In this document: piece by piece, positions 21,351 to 29,363 of the stretch
Position numbering within the stretch: the stretch's first letter is position 1
How the letters are laid out: each line of letters starts with the position of its first letter
Assembly (NCBI GenBank): GCA_963971285.1
Contig: OZ020244.1
Coordinates: 10,416,001-10,480,000, forward strand
Direction of reading: 5' to 3'
Source of the DNA: Astropecten irregularis
Taxonomy: Eukaryota; Echinodermata; Asteroidea; Paxillosida; Astropectinidae
Length of the DNA: 64,000 nt
The notes under the pieces: model-generated
What the model saw: the letters and a program-made list of their open reading frames with translations, nothing else
Databases searched by the model: none
Told to the model about the DNA's origin: nothing
Position numbers and translations under genes: made by a program

Positions 21351-22359
21351 ATGGCCAGGCGTACCCTTAACTTTTTTGGAGGAGCCGTGGATGAACAGGA
21401 GGGTTTATTATTAACCCCCGCAAGAGAGAACAACCCCATGTGGGGGCCTGGGGAACTCGCCATGCCGCTATCCGGTAAGTAACATTATTACGCATTCTGT
21501 TATCTATCGCACTGTACATACATCACTGCGTTTATTTACTGTTACCCCCTTTCCCATATTATTTAAACCTTCATTTTGTCATTCAAACACCTAGATCCTA
21601 ACAATGAAGCCGATGATGAAGTGCAGATAATAGAACCGGAGATCATCGACTTGGTGGAAGAAGAGGACGGTAAGTTTCCTTCTTAAAAAACAAAACAAAT
21701 TGTACGATTCACCTTGCCTCTTGACCATGCGTCCCTCCAGGCTATACCCCTCGCGTACCGTTTAATTCTACAGACCTCTCATGACCCTCTATCCTGTATT
21801 TGTCGTTTTCCCTCCTTAATGTACGATTTCCTGTTTCCCAAATTTTTTGTCCCCCAGTCTTTGTTCAGATCCTTTCACCGTATTAATGATGCCTGTGCGT
21901 GCACGTTTATCTTGTCCTCTATCGAAATGACCTTTTAAATCCAAACGTAAAACAAATTTCTTTTATTTTATTTTATTCGCAGACGACGACGATGTATTTG
22001 ACGTGCAGCAGGAGCCCCAACATATGGAGGGCCAGGAACCGCTTCAACCACCACCCGCGGAGAACGAGGACCCCAATCTCGACCCCGCAGCTTTTGTTTT
22101 AATTTCTGTATTGATAAATTCAATGTTTGGATCTTTCATAAGATCCAAATGCGAGGGGTGTATGGTTGACCATCCCTCACAAAGGAATCATATGTGCATT
22201 ATGTTAGATAAGGACGAATTACTCGATCTTTACCTGAGGGAAATAATAGACAACCCCCAGGAAAGCGGACTAGTGTATGATTTTGTGGATTTTTTACGGG
22301 ACGTCTTTAGCGCCGACTCAAACCTCGAAATTTTGAAAAGTTTTATTTTAGATTCATAG
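21351..22359 (+). CDS. Three-exon acidic protein with putative SIM and Cys/His cluster
   Basis: Exons 21351-21474, 21595-21669 and 21983-22359 join in phase to 191 codons. Splice sites are consensus: TCCG|GTAAGT, ACACCTAG|AT, GACG|GTAAGT and TTCGCAG|AC. Exon 2 codes for VQIIEPEIIDLVEEEDDDD (across into exon 3), a hydrophobic core beside an acidic run that matches SUMO-interacting motifs of the IIDLV type. The C-terminal part has C123-x2-C126-x3-H130-x5-H136-x-C138, with the core DHPSQRNHMC, probably a zinc site, followed by an amphipathic region. I know of no named family for it. It stands between the PC4 gene and integrase with its own TATA box. Its N-terminal basic ARR and acidic middle suggest a nuclear regulatory protein; this is inference. 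Splicing is certain only by consensus and phase. Confidence 0.82.
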
Positions 22360-22850
22360 TTTTTTTTTCCCATCGCACTAGTCCACTTTCTTGGGGTTCG
22401 TCCAACATTTCCCTCAGATAACAAATGCCTTGTTTCTGTTTTGTATGAAGTCTTTTTTTTTCTCTGTCCCCCCCCCCCCCCCTTACTTCCTTTTTACTTT
22501 TAAAGTGTAAGAAAACCTAACGTTTTGTTTAAAAGTGTTTTGTTCAAAATAAAATGAATACGAGGTGAATGTAATTACTTTGCTCTTTGCATCTTTATTG
22601 TTTGTGTCTTTGTAGTTCTTGCTTGAAATTTTAATAAATGAATTAGAATAAATAAATAAGTCTTTATCATAAAAATAAAGATTAAATGTGCATAATAAAC
22701 AAAAGTAATACAGAAATTAGAAACAAAGAGTAATAATGAAATACATGAATAAACAAATTCTTTAAACGCTAGCTTTCACCTTTAGTATAAAAAGGTGCCA
22801 ACTACACTCTAAAAGGTCATTTTATACTCTGGCTACGATGAGACAGGATC
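22360..22850 (+). other. Intergenic: polyadenylation signals and integrase promoter
   Basis: Contains a C-rich run (about 22,467-22,482), AATAAAATGAATA near 22,549 as a plausible poly(A) signal for the spliced gene, and AT-rich DNA up to the TATA box before integrase. No further ORF of substance. Confidence 0.55.
22786..22794 (+). promoter_or_regulatory. TATA box (TATAAAAAG) before integrase
   Basis: TATAAAAAG lies 57-65 bp before the integrase ATG at 22,851. Because the five genes that follow are separated by only 8-15 bases, this may drive the whole rightward block. A short upstream ATG at 22,838 in another frame is out-competed or leaky. Confidence 0.6.
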
Positions 22851-23915
22851 ATGGAAAAATACTTAAAGTCTCTCTACTACGATATAAATCGTGAAAGCGG
22901 TTTGAGCAGCGTTAACAAACTGTATAACGCTGTAAAGCACGATGGGAAATATAAGATTACAAGAAAGGATGTGCAAGATTTTGTTCGAGGACAGATTACT
23001 TACACGCTTCATAAACCAGCACGAAAACGGTTTCCTAGGAATACCATGATGGCCGTAGGTCGACATGAAATACATCAGTTAGATCTGGTAGATGTATCTA
23101 ATTTATCCAAATACAATAAGGGATTCAAGTACTTGTTGACTTGGATAGACGTGTTTTCTAAGTACGCCTGGGTTATTCCGCTGAAGAATAAAACTAGCAA
23201 GACGTCGGTGAAAGCTTTCAAGTCTAATATCAAGTCCAGCGACAGACCACCCGTGATGATTCACACGGATAAAGGCAGTGAATTTACCAACCGTTCTTTC
23301 CAGGCTATGTTGAGATCAGAAGACATACAATTCTATACAACCAACAGCGAGGTCAAGGCTTCGGTGGTTGAGAGATTTAATCGGACTTTCAAATCTCTGA
23401 TGTTTCGTTTTTTCACGTGGAAAAACACGCTAAGATACTACGACGTTTTACAGCAACTGGTGAGGACCTACAACCATTCTCATCACCGCACTATCAAGAT
23501 GAAACCTGCGGACGTCAATGGTGAGAATGAAAGCAAAGTGTGGAAACGTCTGTATTCACAATCTAAGCGACCCGTCAAATTCCGGTTTAAATTAGGGGAT
23601 AGGGTTCGAATTAGTAAACAGCGGCTAACATTTGAAAAGTCCTATCTTCCATCCTGGTCTGAAGAGATATTTACAGTCGCCAAACGTAGAGGGCAGCAAA
23701 CAAGACCCGTATATAAAGTGAAGGATTATAACGGCGAAGAAATTCTAGGCTCAATATACGGAGAAGAATTGCAAAAGGTACGAAAAGCAGACGATCTCTA
23801 TAGAGTGGAGAAAGTGATCAGGAAGCGCAAGAGGAAGGGACAAACAGAAAATCTCATAAAATGGTTGGGCTATCCTTCATCTTTCAACAGTTGGGAGAAG
23901 GACCTACAGTCGTAA
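22851..23915 (+). CDS. Polinton integrase (rve family) with C-terminal chromodomain
   Basis: 354 aa, intact. It would cut and join the element ends to chromosomal DNA, making the 6-bp duplications. The retroviral-integrase catalytic triad is visible: D78 in HQLDLVD, D140 in IHTDKGSEF and E174 in VVERFNRTFK. After the core, residues about 240-310 form an SH3-like DNA-binding region (FKLGDRVRIS). The C-terminus, about 315-354 (YRVEKVIRKR ... LIKWLGYPSSFNSWE), is a chromodomain, which usually steers integration through methylated histone H3. The start is the ATG 57 bp after the TATA box. The next gene begins 10 bases after the stop. All catalytic residues are intact, so this copy could still supply integrase. 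Confidence 0.96.
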   Translation: MEKYLKSLYYDINRESGLSSVNKLYNAVKHDGKYKITRKDVQDFVRGQITYTLHKPARKRFPRNTMMAVGRHEIHQLDLVDVSNLSKYNKGFKYLLTWIDVFSKYAWVIPLKNKTSKTSVKAFKSNIKSSDRPPVMIHTDKGSEFTNRSFQAMLRSEDIQFYTTNSEVKASVVERFNRTFKSLMFRFFTWKNTLRYYDVLQQLVRTYNHSHHRTIKMKPADVNGENESKVWKRLYSQSKRPVKFRFKLGDRVRISKQRLTFEKSYLPSWSEEIFTVAKRRGQQTRPVYKVKDYNGEEILGSIYGEELQKVRKADDLYRVEKVIRKRKRKGQTENLIKWLGYPSSFNSWEKDLQS

Positions 23916-23925
23916 GGACGCAACC

Positions 23926-24687
23926 ATGGCATCCACGTCAACGCAGTTTTACGTAACGCTACCCAGTAATTCGTCCATGTTATTGTATCCGAACAATACC
24001 TTATCCCAATACAAGACGCATTTGTTGAAACAAATTAATCTGACTGGACAATGGGAGGTCGCCCTGACCGAAATTCATTATCCTTTCACCTGGTACAATA
24101 TAACGGGTGACAACAACTCGTTTTCATTCAGCGAACGTGGTCGAGTACAATCTCGCGCTAAAGTAGCGCAAGGATTTTATTCGTCCGTACAAGAGATCAT
24201 AGATGCCATCAATGATGAAATGACAGAAGCGGCTAAACGCAATATCATCATCACCTTGGATAAGTACACGGGGAAAGTAAAGATAGATGTCCGAGAGGGG
24301 GCCTTTATTTCTTTTGATGACTATCTGTATCGTATGCTGGGACTTAAGATAGACAAAATAAGCGAAAGTGTGGAAGGACATTTACCTGTGGATGTGAATG
24401 GAGGATTCTACGGTCTGTCCGTGTACACCGACATCGTTGAGAATCAGCTGGTCGGCGATTCTTCTGTCCCGCTTTTGAGAATCGTCCCTATACAAAAGTC
24501 TGGAATCACGCAGGGAGATATTATAGCTCACACCTTCAACGCTCCGCACTACGTCCCCGTCAGATTAAAGCACTTTGAAAATATACAGATTGATATAAGG
24601 TCTGATACTGGCGCCAAGGTGCCATTCCAGCGCGGGAAACTCACGACAACACTTCATTTTCGCAAAAGTCGTCCCTCTTTGTTTTGA
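23926..24687 (+). CDS. Polinton minor capsid (penton-like) protein
   Basis: 253 aa, intact. Penton proteins close the five-fold vertices of the icosahedral shell. The N-terminal block FYVTLPSNSSMLLYPNN followed by a NLTGQWEVALTEIHYP segment, and the C-terminal HYVPVRLKHFENIQIDIR with a GAKVPFQRGKLTTTLHF end, are the standard blocks of the Polinton single-jelly-roll minor capsid protein. Length is usual for the family. It begins 10 bases after integrase and ends 13 bases before the pVI-like gene, in the order integrase-penton-pVI-MCP-protease. No lesions. Confidence 0.9.
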   Translation: MASTSTQFYVTLPSNSSMLLYPNNTLSQYKTHLLKQINLTGQWEVALTEIHYPFTWYNITGDNNSFSFSERGRVQSRAKVAQGFYSSVQEIIDAINDEMTEAAKRNIIITLDKYTGKVKIDVREGAFISFDDYLYRMLGLKIDKISESVEGHLPVDVNGGFYGLSVYTDIVENQLVGDSSVPLLRIVPIQKSGITQGDIIAHTFNAPHYVPVRLKHFENIQIDIRSDTGAKVPFQRGKLTTTLHFRKSRPSLF

Positions 24688-24700
24688 CCGAGTAGTTATA

Positions 24701-25096
24701 ATGGATTACGTGAGCTATTACAAAAATCAGGCCGGAGGCGGTGGAAATTATTTCAGTGGCGCCCCCATTCAGAGAGGCCACGGACTCGGAAATATTTTAG
24801 GCGGACTTTTCAGATCCGCTCTACCAATGATCAAACAAGGGGCAAAAGCGCTCGGCAAGGAAGCCTTGAAGACGGGAGTGAGTCTTGCGTCTGATGTTCT
24901 CGGCGGGGAGAATGTAAAGACGGCTGCGAGAAACCGAGCCCGACAGGCAGGTCTAAACATGACGTCACAGGCAATGCAACGGCTCTCCAAGCAACACCCT
25001 GCCCAGCAGAAACATTTAAAAAGGAAAGCACCCAGTACATCGCGCAGAAAGGCTCCGAGCAAGCGAGTGAAGAGGACCCTCGACATATTCGATTAA
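24701..25096 (+). CDS. pVI-like membrane-active basic virion protein
   Basis: 131 aa, intact. After a Gly-rich start (QAGGGGNYFSG) comes an amphipathic helix-prone stretch, residues about 28-70 (GLGNILGGLFRSALPMIKQG ... SLASDVLGG), then a very basic tail with LKRKAPSTSRRKAPSKRVKR (106-125) as nuclear or DNA-binding signal, and an acidic LDIFD end. Adenain-type cleavage sites of the pattern hydrophobic-x-Gly-Gly occur at ILGG-L (32-36) and VLGG-E (66-70). Size, helix and cleavage sites resemble adenovirus pVI/pX-type proteins, which break endosomal membranes and bind DNA. It sits between penton and major capsid genes, with the matching protease two genes downstream. The homology is a structural analogy rather than a clear sequence match. 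Confidence 0.75.
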   Translation: MDYVSYYKNQAGGGGNYFSGAPIQRGHGLGNILGGLFRSALPMIKQGAKALGKEALKTGVSLASDVLGGENVKTAARNRARQAGLNMTSQAMQRLSKQHPAQQKHLKRKAPSTSRRKAPSKRVKRTLDIFD

Positions 25097-25111
25097 ACTC
25101 CGAACAAAACC

Positions 25112-26440
25112 ATGGCATTCATCAGTAAGCATTCGTGCGAATGCGCAAAGTCTGAACTCGACCTTTTCTCCGTCCCGCCTACTCAAACCTCCGTTTTGAA
25201 AGGTCAATGGGTACAGTACAATCCATTGACCAACGTCGTGGACTCGGATTCGATAGAATTTAATATCACTGGTTCAACCGAACATTACCTGGACTTGGCA
25301 CACACTATGAGCAACTTAAAGGCCAAGGTTGTCGACAAGCAAGGCGCCGACCTAGATGAGGATATTCCCGTCGCTCCCGTTAATCTTATGCTCCAGTCGT
25401 TGTTCTCCGAAGTGGACGTTACGCTCAACGACAAACTCATATCGTCTTCGTCCAACACCTACCCGTACAGAGCCCTGCTGGAAACGCTGCTGACCTACTC
25501 ATCCCCGACCAAGACATCTCAACTCACCGCGGGATTGTTTTACAAAGATACGGCGGGGAAAATGGACGCTGATGACCCAACCGCGGACGAGAATTACAAC
25601 GAAGGACTGAAGAAAAGATACAAGCAGTCAAAGGAGAGCCACCTGATTGATCTGCTGGGACCGATTCACAGCGACATATTTTTTCAGGACAGATATTTAC
25701 TGAACGGGGTCAATCTAAAACTGAAGTTTCATCGGAGCAAAAATAGCTTTTGCTTAATGTCTTCTGAGAACGACCCTGATTACCGCGTGAAAATTCTAGA
25801 AGCTTCTCTTTACGTCAGGAAGGTGATTGTCAGTCCCGCCGTGGCTTTGGCTCACGCCAAAACATTACAGACCGCTACCGCCAAATACCCCCTGCGCAGA
25901 GTAGAGGTGAAAACCTTTTCCATTCCTCAAGGAAATCAATCCTTTACCCGTGAAAATCTGTTTTTGGGACAGATCCCTCGGCGCGTGGTAATTGGGATGG
26001 TGGATAATGCTGCCTTTAACGGGGACTACCATAAAAACCCCTACAACTTTAAACATTACGGTCTGAATTACCTCGGACTGTACGTGGATAATGAACAGAC
26101 ACAGTGGCGGCCTCTCCAACCAAAGTTTTCCGGCAAAGACGAAGCGTACATGATGTCGTATCAGACTTTGTTTTCTGGTATAAATACCCTGTTTCAAGAC
26201 GTCGGTAATAACATTAACAGAGACGACTACGAGTCGGGGTACACCCTCTTTGCCTTTGATCTGTCTCCGGACTTGTCCGCTGGATCTCATTTCAACCTAG
26301 TCAAACGCAGTAACATGCGTCTAGAGTTGCAATTTTCAACGGCCCTACCAACTACTATAAGCGTCTTGGTTTACGCTGAGTTCGAAAGTCTTCTTGAACT
26401 GGACGAGACACGAAATATTCTGGTCGATTACTCCAGCTAG
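25112..26440 (+). CDS. Polinton major capsid protein, double jelly roll
   Basis: 442 aa, intact. It would form the trimeric hexon capsomers. Recognisable family blocks are the N-terminal KSELDLFSVPPTQTSV, YLDLAHTMSNLKAKVVDK and VNLMLQSLFSEVDVTLN in the first jelly roll, LLGPIHSDIFFQDRYLLNGV between the rolls, and PRRVVIGMVDNAAFNG with the C-terminal GYTLFAFDLSPDL and a SVLVYAEFES strand in the second. The length is at the compact end of Polinton capsid proteins. It follows the pVI-like gene by 15 bases and precedes the protease by 8. No stop or frameshift is seen. Confidence 0.94.
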   Translation: MAFISKHSCECAKSELDLFSVPPTQTSVLKGQWVQYNPLTNVVDSDSIEFNITGSTEHYLDLAHTMSNLKAKVVDKQGADLDEDIPVAPVNLMLQSLFSEVDVTLNDKLISSSSNTYPYRALLETLLTYSSPTKTSQLTAGLFYKDTAGKMDADDPTADENYNEGLKKRYKQSKESHLIDLLGPIHSDIFFQDRYLLNGVNLKLKFHRSKNSFCLMSSENDPDYRVKILEASLYVRKVIVSPAVALAHAKTLQTATAKYPLRRVEVKTFSIPQGNQSFTRENLFLGQIPRRVVIGMVDNAAFNGDYHKNPYNFKHYGLNYLGLYVDNEQTQWRPLQPKFSGKDEAYMMSYQTLFSGINTLFQDVGNNINRDDYESGYTLFAFDLSPDLSAGSHFNLVKRSNMRLELQFSTALPTTISVLVYAEFESLLELDETRNILVDYSS

Positions 26441-26448
26441 TCTACGAC

Positions 26449-26964
26449 ATGGACAGCGCCCAACTTTTAAGAGTTCTGAAGGGAGACGGCATGACCAAAC
26501 GTTACGCGGTTGGTGTATATCTATCGGATCGGCTACCTTCAGTGACTAGATACCCCAGTGCCTTCATTGCAAATGTCGACGAGCAACATCAGCCGGGTTC
26601 ACATTGGGTCGCCTTGTATTTCACTCAGAACGGAAAGGCAGAATTCTTTGACTCTTACGGTCTTCCACCAGATGTGTACGGGCCTCACTTTCAAGCGTTT
26701 TTAAGCGACAACAGTTCGCAGTTTACTTACAATACAACCCGCTTGCAATCTTTCACCACTACAGTGTGTGGTCAGCACTGTCTGTTTTACCTGTTGCACA
26801 GATGCAGGGATATATCCATGCAGGCTATTGTGTCAGTATTTACTGATGACTGTTTAGTTAATGACTCGCTAGTGCGGGATTTTATAGAAGAGAAATACGA
26901 TATCGGCGTGCCCGTTTTAGACTTAGAATTTATCAGGCGTCAAATATGTGTAAAGAGAAAATAA
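26449..26964 (+). CDS. Adenain-like cysteine protease
   Basis: 171 aa, intact. It would process virion precursors during maturation. The catalytic set aligns with adenovirus protease: H52 in GSHWVALYF, D68 in EFFDSYG (Glu in adenain), C107 in TVCGQHC, and Q100 seven residues before the cysteine as oxyanion-hole glutamine. The spacing H-16-D and Q-7-C is close to adenain. The N-terminal residues correspond to the substrate-groove region. It is the last gene of the rightward block. Likely substrates are the two Gly-Gly sites of the pVI-like protein two genes upstream. All key residues are present. Confidence 0.95.
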   Translation: MDSAQLLRVLKGDGMTKRYAVGVYLSDRLPSVTRYPSAFIANVDEQHQPGSHWVALYFTQNGKAEFFDSYGLPPDVYGPHFQAFLSDNSSQFTYNTTRLQSFTTTVCGQHCLFYLLHRCRDISMQAIVSVFTDDCLVNDSLVRDFIEEKYDIGVPVLDLEFIRRQICVKRK

Positions 26965-27337
26965 TACACCCGCCTTGAATTAATGTTCTGTTTTGTTGAT
27001 ATCATACTCCCTCGGGAGTTAATGTTTTAAAGTCTTAGTTGATTAATTTTATTTCTAAAGGATTTTGATTAAAGATTAGTTTATGTTAGTTCGTAGAAAA
27101 CTGCATGTAAAGGTAAAAAAAGACAAAATTGGTTTGTTTTTTCATCATCTTGACATCATTTATTATTCCTGAATAAAACAGTATTTGATTACATTCATTC
27201 GATGTTTTTATAAAAGGCCACATTATTTTTGTTTCTGTTTTGAATTATAAAAGTCTGATCATGCAAACAAACAACATGCACTAAATGTATACTAAGAAAA
27301 ACTAGTTAATCTACTTAAGCCAAACATGCTATAGTGT
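26965..27337. terminator. Convergent intergenic region with poly(A)-type signals
   Basis: AT-rich 373 bp between the converging rightward and leftward gene blocks. AATAAAACAG at about 27,172 on the plus strand and TTTATT words, read as AATAAA on the minus strand near 27,160, can serve both directions. No ORF. Confidence 0.5.
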
Positions 27338-28117
27338 TTACAACGCTTCCCACTGAATCTTTTTCTTAACTCTGAATGGGGTTGAGGCGACTCTAAGGCG
27401 TCTTCGAGAAGAAAGTGGTGTGATGGGGGATGTTGGAATATCAGGAAGTAATCTCTTTTGATCCGATCCCATCTGTTTGTATTTTCTCACGACGTTACGT
27501 CGTGTCTCATTACCGATTATACTCTCGGGCGCGTTAGCTTTAGCCAGTCCACGCATTAAATATTGAAATCCGTAAGGAGAAAAACCTTTTTTACTTTTCA
27601 AAGCGTCATTGACAAGATCTATTATATTTGAACCCTTGACAGGAGTCCCTTCATAAACAAGTTCCCCCTTTTGATTCCAAGTCATGACGTCATTATGCTT
27701 CAACTGATTTATGAGCAGCTTTGCTTTACGCTGCAGAGTTTTGGGTACACTCTCGAGAATTTGTGGTGCGAGGTCGTCCTCCTCGGTCAATGTAGGGATG
27801 TCTCCGCCCGCTGTGCCGCCGGATGGTGGTTCTTCGTCAGAGGCGGTGTTGGAACTCTGTGCCAGTGAAGACATCAAAATAGACATGGGTTCGGATTTGC
27901 GGGAATGATCATATTGAAGATAATGTTGCAAGGTCTGCTGGTACATCGACAGTTTAGCATCGTCTGGAAGATCCTTTCTGGCCAGTATGTCTCGCATGTC
28001 TACTTCGAGACTCTGTAGTTTACTCTGCTTGGGGTTACGCGAGAGAAGAACATTCTGTATGGTTCTGGCAACGTTATCCGCGGGGGCGCTGATCATGGTT
28101 TTTCGGGCGTATTTCAT
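27338..28117 (-). CDS. Conserved Polinton protein of unknown role (259 aa)
   Basis: Intact. The central block, residues about 120-195 (ILESVPKTLQRKAKLLINQL, then TWNQKGELVYEGTPVKGSNI and a DLVNDALKSKKGFSPYGF segment) is a recurrent conserved region of animal Polintons, usually next to capsid genes and listed among their unnamed PX/PY-type proteins. The N-terminal third is polar, residues about 90-115 are acidic and Gly-rich, and the tail is basic (RRRLRVASTPFRVKKK). Its ATG overlaps the stop of the upstream small basic protein by one base (TAATG), so the two were probably expressed from one transcript. A virion or assembly function is inferred from position only. Confidence 0.75.
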   Translation of the reverse strand: MKYARKTMISAPADNVARTIQNVLLSRNPKQSKLQSLEVDMRDILARKDLPDDAKLSMYQQTLQHYLQYDHSRKSEPMSILMSSLAQSSNTASDEEPPSGGTAGGDIPTLTEEDDLAPQILESVPKTLQRKAKLLINQLKHNDVMTWNQKGELVYEGTPVKGSNIIDLVNDALKSKKGFSPYGFQYLMRGLAKANAPESIIGNETRRNVVRKYKQMGSDQKRLLPDIPTSPITPLSSRRRLRVASTPFRVKKKIQWEAL

Positions 28118-28444
28118 TACTTGGAGAACAGTAACCCTCCGAGCGTACTCAAAATTGGAGCCAGTTGGGATCCCAGAAATCCTCCCTTTTGAATCAACAG
28201 CTTTTTACGTTTGGCGTGAGAAGACTTCTTGGCAGCCAGAGCTCGCAGATGTGTCTTGTGCCGTGCCAGTTTTTTCTTCTGACTCGGAGTGAGCGGCACA
28301 CGGCCTTTTAACACGTTCAGAGCGCATTCGCCCAAACAGGTGGTTAGTTCCTTGTCGGCATTCCTCAGAATTCCTCCGCCTTTTGCTTGAGGATCTGCTC
28401 AGCATGTGGAGCGCGTGCGCGTTGTCCTTCAACCGTCGCGTCAT
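28117..28444 (-). pseudogene. Frameshifted small basic Polinton protein
   Basis: From 28,444 the minus strand reads MTRRLKDNAHALHMLSRSSS, then after about residue 24 the conserved continuation (ILRNADKELTTCLGECALNVL) is found in another frame and runs through KGRVPLTPSQKKKLARHK and AKRKKLLIQKGGFLGS to the stop at 28,117. A single frame change near 28,372 therefore splits what is normally a protein of about 110 aa. The family is a small, very basic protein with a hydrophobic Gly-rich end that I recognise from many invertebrate Polintons; its function is not established. Alternatively translation could start at an internal ATG (28,335) and give a 72-aa form. Confidence 0.75.
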
Positions 28445-28477
28445 GTTGACAAATGAAGCCGCTGACGTACAACCGAC

Positions 28478-29182
28478 CTATTTAGGGACGTAAGCGTAGC
28501 TCGTTTCACCTGGAAAAATAGTGGTTCGAAGCCGGTGTTCTTCCGGGCAGTTTGGTTTCAAGTCGATGAACAAGTACGAGTGTGGAAGACTAGTTGCATC
28601 GGCGTAGGCCTCGACCATGAACTTTGTCTGTCCCGGGTACATCTGCTTAGCAAGATGGACAATCTGCGATCTGTCTCTGGGATTTTTAAACAGGACGATG
28701 TAGTGACAGTTTAGGCTGATGGTTCTGCTCTCCTTCGACTGGTGAAACAAGTTCTGCACGATATAAATCACGGACAGGTTGCGATGGTGCGAGCCTTGGG
28801 TAAACAGTTTGGTGATGTGAGGATCTTTACCACACTCCTGCATCAAATCATCCAAAACCACTAGATTTCGTTGCGTGGGGTCGATGGTCTCTGTCCAATC
28901 CTCCGGCAGCCCTTCAACAAATTCAACAGCAGGTAGATCGCGAGACAGTTCCTCGTAAGCCGGCTGATACTGACCATAACACCACAAAATTCTCTCAAAT
29001 GGTTCCACAAAAACATGATGATGATTTCGGATTAATTTACTAACCCACTGCGTCTTACCGCAACCCGTTGGACCCGCTACGCAAAATGTTGCGGGGTGTT
29101 GTAGTTTCGTACCCATGAGGGAAAAAGTGACTTCATCGGTTACAAGCGTCGCATTTTTATAGCTGAGGCATAGTGACGTCAC
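28478..29182 (-). CDS. A32/FtsK-type genome-packaging ATPase
   Basis: 234 aa, intact. It would pump DNA into the preformed capsid. Walker A is GPTGCGKT (37-44). Walker B is NLVVLDDLM (106-114) with the acidic D111-D112. The downstream VIYIVQNLFHQSKESRTISLN with LFKNPRDRSQI is the sensor region seen in Polinton and vaccinia A32-like ATPases. The gene lies 34 bases upstream (in the leftward sense) of the small basic protein. Length is normal for Polintons. No lesions. Confidence 0.95.
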   Translation of the reverse strand: MTSLCLSYKNATLVTDEVTFSLMGTKLQHPATFCVAGPTGCGKTQWVSKLIRNHHHVFVEPFERILWCYGQYQPAYEELSRDLPAVEFVEGLPEDWTETIDPTQRNLVVLDDLMQECGKDPHITKLFTQGSHHRNLSVIYIVQNLFHQSKESRTISLNCHYIVLFKNPRDRSQIVHLAKQMYPGQTKFMVEAYADATSLPHSYLFIDLKPNCPEEHRLRTTIFPGETSYAYVPK

Positions 29183-29363
29183 AAGATGGAACCTACATTA
29201 TTGTTTTATACAACACAACTGTCATTTCTAACAGCGTCAAATACAGGCATAATTTGTTATCATAATTCGGATTAACGAGGGAGAATAATTAGAGTCGGAG
29301 GTATGTGTGTACGCCATGGTGCCTTTAGATCAAATGTGACCGGTGCAGTTAAGCTCTTCTTCT
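29183..29363. other. Spacer between ATPase and PolB
   Basis: About 180 bp of AT-rich DNA. It may hold the ATPase promoter (minus strand) and the PolB 3' end. No ORF. Confidence 0.4.

Noticed and set aside
21714..22102. Separate small genes within 21.7-22.1 kb
   Set aside because: This interval is intron 2 of the spliced gene; the frames have no conserved features and the splice phases support one gene.
24769..25207. Antisense open frames over the pVI-like and capsid genes
   Set aside because: They are shadows of the intact plus-strand virion genes, with Cys/Arg/Leu-rich random composition.
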